In this document: in pieces, positions 34,516 through 36,496 of the stretch
Layout: each line of letters begins with the position of its first letter
How positions within the stretch are numbered: position 1 is the first letter of the stretch
NCBI GenBank assembly: GCA_943325195.2
Contig: CALPON020000015.1
Location: 1-36,496 of the forward strand
Source of the DNA: Sphingobacterium thalpophilum
GTDB lineage: Bacteria > Bacteroidota > Bacteroidia > B-17B0 > Aurantibacillaceae
DNA: 36,496 nt
Direction of reading: 5' to 3'
Notes under the pieces: model-generated
The model's input: the letters and a program-made list of their open reading frames with translations, nothing else
Database searches by the model: none
Told to the model about the DNA's origin: nothing
Translations under genes and position numbers: made by a program

Positions 34516-34932
34516 ATGTCAGAGCAGGAAAAGATTAAATGTCTTCAGGAGCATATTCAGCTCCTGATGGATGAAATATCGACCATCGACCTTAAAAGCC
34601 CGCGATTATCAGCTGAAGATTACCTCTTAGAAAAACGCCGTCTTCAGTCTCTAAAAAATTTACGCGCTATTGCGCGGAATGAATTGAATTCTTTGTTACA
34701 TCAGTACCGTTTCACGCTGAGTGGAAAAATAACCGGTTCAAAAGGTGATGTTTATGAACGGGTTGTCCGCACCCGCGTTTTTAGTGATATTGATTGTATG
34801 ATTGTTTCTCCGGCAACCATCAAAAGCAGTCCAGATGTCTCTCAGCCATTAATCGATATAATTAAAAGAGATTACTCTACTTATTTTCTAGAGGGAAAAT
34901 TTGAGATTAAACGCATCAAGAAAATTCGCTAA
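34516..34932 (+). CDS. Hypothetical protein with N-terminal coiled coil
   Basis: 138 aa, not recognised. Residues 1-65 are helical and charged (MSEQEKIKCLQEHIQLLMDE..., LLEKRRLQSLKNLRAIARNEL). The second half alternates strands (FTLSGKITGSKGDVYERVVRT, DIDCMIVSP) and ends in a basic helix or tail (FEIKRIKKIR). No signal peptide, so probably cytoplasmic. Upstream holds AAATTAA/TTAATTT, an AT-rich inverted repeat at 34441-34447/34455-34461. Its stop overlaps the stop of the convergent kinase gene by four bases. Confidence 0.7.
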   Translation: MSEQEKIKCLQEHIQLLMDEISTIDLKSPRLSAEDYLLEKRRLQSLKNLRAIARNELNSLLHQYRFTLSGKITGSKGDVYERVVRTRVFSDIDCMIVSPATIKSSPDVSQPLIDIIKRDYSTYFLEGKFEIKRIKKIR

Positions 34933-36302
34933 ATCGTGGTTAGTATCGGAAAACTGAGTTTAAATTCAGTTCCGACTAATGGGGTGGATTCGACAGTGAT
35001 TTTTCCTTCATGCATCTTGACGATTTTTTTAGTTAAAGCGAGTCCAATTCCATGTCCCTTGACTTCGGCCGTATTGTTGGCTCTGTAAAAGGGTTCAAAA
35101 ATTAACAGCATTTCTTGTTCTGTCATACCCAATCCCTTATCATTAAAGGAAACTAATAATTCATTCTTACTGAGTTGAAAATTAATCCAGCAGGAATTAT
35201 CTGAACTGAATTTGCAGGCATTATCAATCAGATTATTAAAAGCGACCTTTAATAGGGCGTCATTTCCTTTAATAATAAGTTGCCTTTCATCTGCCGGAAG
35301 ATTTCCAAAGGCCAGGATGACATGGCAGGTGGGATTGGATGTCTGAAACTGATCGCGTGAAGACCAGAGGACGTCATCGAGACGAATATCGGAAAGCTGA
35401 ATTTCCCCTTCATAACTTAAGCGGGCATACTCAATGAGATCGAGCGTGGTTCTGTTGAGCCGGCGAATATCTTCGATCAGAGACTGCAGAATCAGTTTAT
35501 ATTCTTCCTTACTTCTGTCGCTGAGCATCAACACTTGTAACTGAGACGTGATGGAGGTCAGAGGATTTTTTAGCTCATGGGAAGCACCGCTTACAAAAAG
35601 ACGCTGCATCTTTACCGATTGCTCCACTTTTTCCAGCATCAGGTTAAAGGTATCAATCAAACGGCCGATCTCATCCTTATTGGAACTCGTGGTCAGCCGC
35701 TGGTTTAGATTTTCCACATTAATATCTTCCACATTATTGATGACATTGGATAAAGGTTTGAGTGCGCGACCCGAATAAACCCAACCTGCAAAGGCAACAA
35801 TGGAAATAATTAGCAGAAAAAGAAGCACCATGGTGGTGCGCAGATTATTCAGTTTACTGAAACCATACTTATCAAATGCACAGGTAAAGATGACCAGATT
35901 TTGATTGTTATGTCGGTAGGATAGACCCAGAATTTCAAATGGCCCTTCGGAATAATTTTTCCTGCCTTTGAGCCGGACTTCCGCAACCATCTGCGAGCTG
36001 ATACGGACAAGATTGGAATCGATGTTTTTGTATAAGAGTGAATCCCGGCCTCCAAAAATTTTTATGTTTTCGCGTTGAAGTTTATCTTTCTGACCGCGGT
36101 AAAAAAGAATGAGCAGGGCAGGGTCCAGTTTTTTGTCATTCAGGAACATAGCCAGCGTGGCATTCGCTTTACTTTCGAGACGCTGATAGAATTCGTTGTG
36201 CCGGTATACACTGGAAGAGTAATAAATAATGCCAAAGCTGAGAGCAATAATTAGGCTTACTACAATAATAAATTGAAGGGTAAGTCTTGTTCTGATTTGC
36301 AT
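34929..36302 (-). CDS. Sensor histidine kinase (HAMP, HisKA, HATPase)
   Basis: 457 aa. TM1 at about 10-30, a periplasmic domain of about 125 residues, TM2 at about 155-177, HAMP to about 235 (GRALKPLSNVI ... DEIGRLIDTFN), and HisKA with phosphoacceptor His242 in SGASHELKNPLTS. The ATP-binding domain has the N box NLIDNACKFS, G1 DKGLGMTEQE, F box FEPFYRA and G2 GHGIGLAL. This is the class that partners OmpR/PhoB regulators, and one is encoded one base upstream. The signal is unknown. The 3' end overlaps the convergent gene by four bases. Confidence 0.94.
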   Translation of the reverse strand: MQIRTRLTLQFIIVVSLIIALSFGIIYYSSSVYRHNEFYQRLESKANATLAMFLNDKKLDPALLILFYRGQKDKLQRENIKIFGGRDSLLYKNIDSNLVRISSQMVAEVRLKGRKNYSEGPFEILGLSYRHNNQNLVIFTCAFDKYGFSKLNNLRTTMVLLFLLIISIVAFAGWVYSGRALKPLSNVINNVEDINVENLNQRLTTSSNKDEIGRLIDTFNLMLEKVEQSVKMQRLFVSGASHELKNPLTSITSQLQVLMLSDRSKEEYKLILQSLIEDIRRLNRTTLDLIEYARLSYEGEIQLSDIRLDDVLWSSRDQFQTSNPTCHVILAFGNLPADERQLIIKGNDALLKVAFNNLIDNACKFSSDNSCWINFQLSKNELLVSFNDKGLGMTEQEMLLIFEPFYRANNTAEVKGHGIGLALTKKIVKMHEGKITVESTPLVGTEFKLSFPILTTI

Positions 36303-36303
36303 A

Positions 36304-36496
36304 CTATTTTTCTTCTCTGAAAATATAGCCCATTCCCTTTTTTGTGTGAATGACCTTGGTTTTAAAATCTTTATCGATACGGTTTCGCAAATAGCTCACG
36401 TATACCTCAATGATGTTAGTGCCCGTATCAAAATTTACGTCCCATACTTTTTCGGCAATTTCTTCTTTACTGATCACCCTTCCTGCATTGCGCATG
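36304..36496 (-). CDS. OmpR/PhoB-family response regulator, C-terminal part (cut by right edge)
   Basis: The last 63 codons are in the window; the ATG at 36495 is an internal Met, not the start. The winged-helix trans_reg_C domain is clear: ISKEEIAEKVWDVNFDTGTNIIEVYVSYLRNRID, here as motif residues, then VIHTKKGMGYIF. Its stop lies one base before the kinase start, giving a regulator-kinase operon. Confidence 0.93.
   Translation of the reverse strand, partial: MRNAGRVISKEEIAEKVWDVNFDTGTNIIEVYVSYLRNRIDKDFKTKVIHTKKGMGYIFREEK

Overview
The window is a gene-dense stretch of ordinary chromosome from a member of the phylum Bacteroidota. The evidence is a type IX secretion (T9SS) outer-membrane protein (PorQ), a T9SS C-terminal sorting domain, a TonB-dependent receptor with a carboxypeptidase-like regulatory domain, a LytS/LytTR pair, several 'SC-K-K' lipoproteins, a DUF3127 protein, a mitochondrial-type aconitase, and repeated TAnnTTTG -7 promoter boxes with few Shine-Dalgarno sites. 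The order is not certain; Chitinophagales or Sphingobacteriales would fit. No rRNA, tRNA, CRISPR array, insertion sequence, integrase or phage gene was seen.

Layout. 1-2.25 kb: the end of a long, tandemly repeated Ala/Lys/Glu-rich helical protein, translationally coupled (TAATG) to a methyltransferase. 2.3-7.1 kb: aconitase and chorismate synthase on the minus strand, divergent from imidazolonepropionase. 7.2-8.9 kb: three small minus-strand genes (Cys-rich lipoprotein, coiled-coil lipoprotein, bacilliredoxin), separated by terminators. 9.05-13.3 kb: a two-module M16 protease and dihydrolipoyl dehydrogenase. 13.4-14.3 kb: a DUF58 protein. 14.3-14.8 kb: the only sizeable stretch without a convincing gene. 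14.8-21.1 kb: acylphosphatase, a SurA-like periplasmic foldase, a LytS/LytTR two-component pair, PorQ and an M1 aminopeptidase lipoprotein, all on the plus strand. 21.1-24.9 kb: cystathionine beta-synthase, type I asparaginase, a DUF3127 protein with an SSB-like tail and a flavin reductase-fold protein, all minus. 25.1-29.6 kb: a TonB-dependent receptor and an LTA-synthase-like phosphotransferase. 29.75-31.7 kb: a short RecQ helicase. 31.7-34.3 kb: three exported proteins in a row (alpha/beta hydrolase, lipoprotein, T9SS cargo). 34.5-36.5 kb: an unrecognised small protein and an OmpR-type regulator/histidine kinase pair cut by the right edge.

Two themes link the genes. One is central metabolism (aconitase, Lpd, AroC, HutI, CBS, asparaginase). 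The other is the cell envelope (SurA-like foldase, PorQ, TonB receptor, LTA-synthase-like enzyme, proteases, lipoproteins, T9SS cargo, two sensor kinases). I did not find a convincing new multi-gene system. The most distinctive signals are (1) the placement of promoter -7 boxes only 4-6 bases before the start codon of at least six genes, which predicts leaderless or near-leaderless mRNAs, (2) the recent in-frame tandem repeats at the left edge, (3) the SSB-like DDLPF tip on the DUF3127 protein, and (4) gene pairs meeting tail to tail with no space for a terminator.
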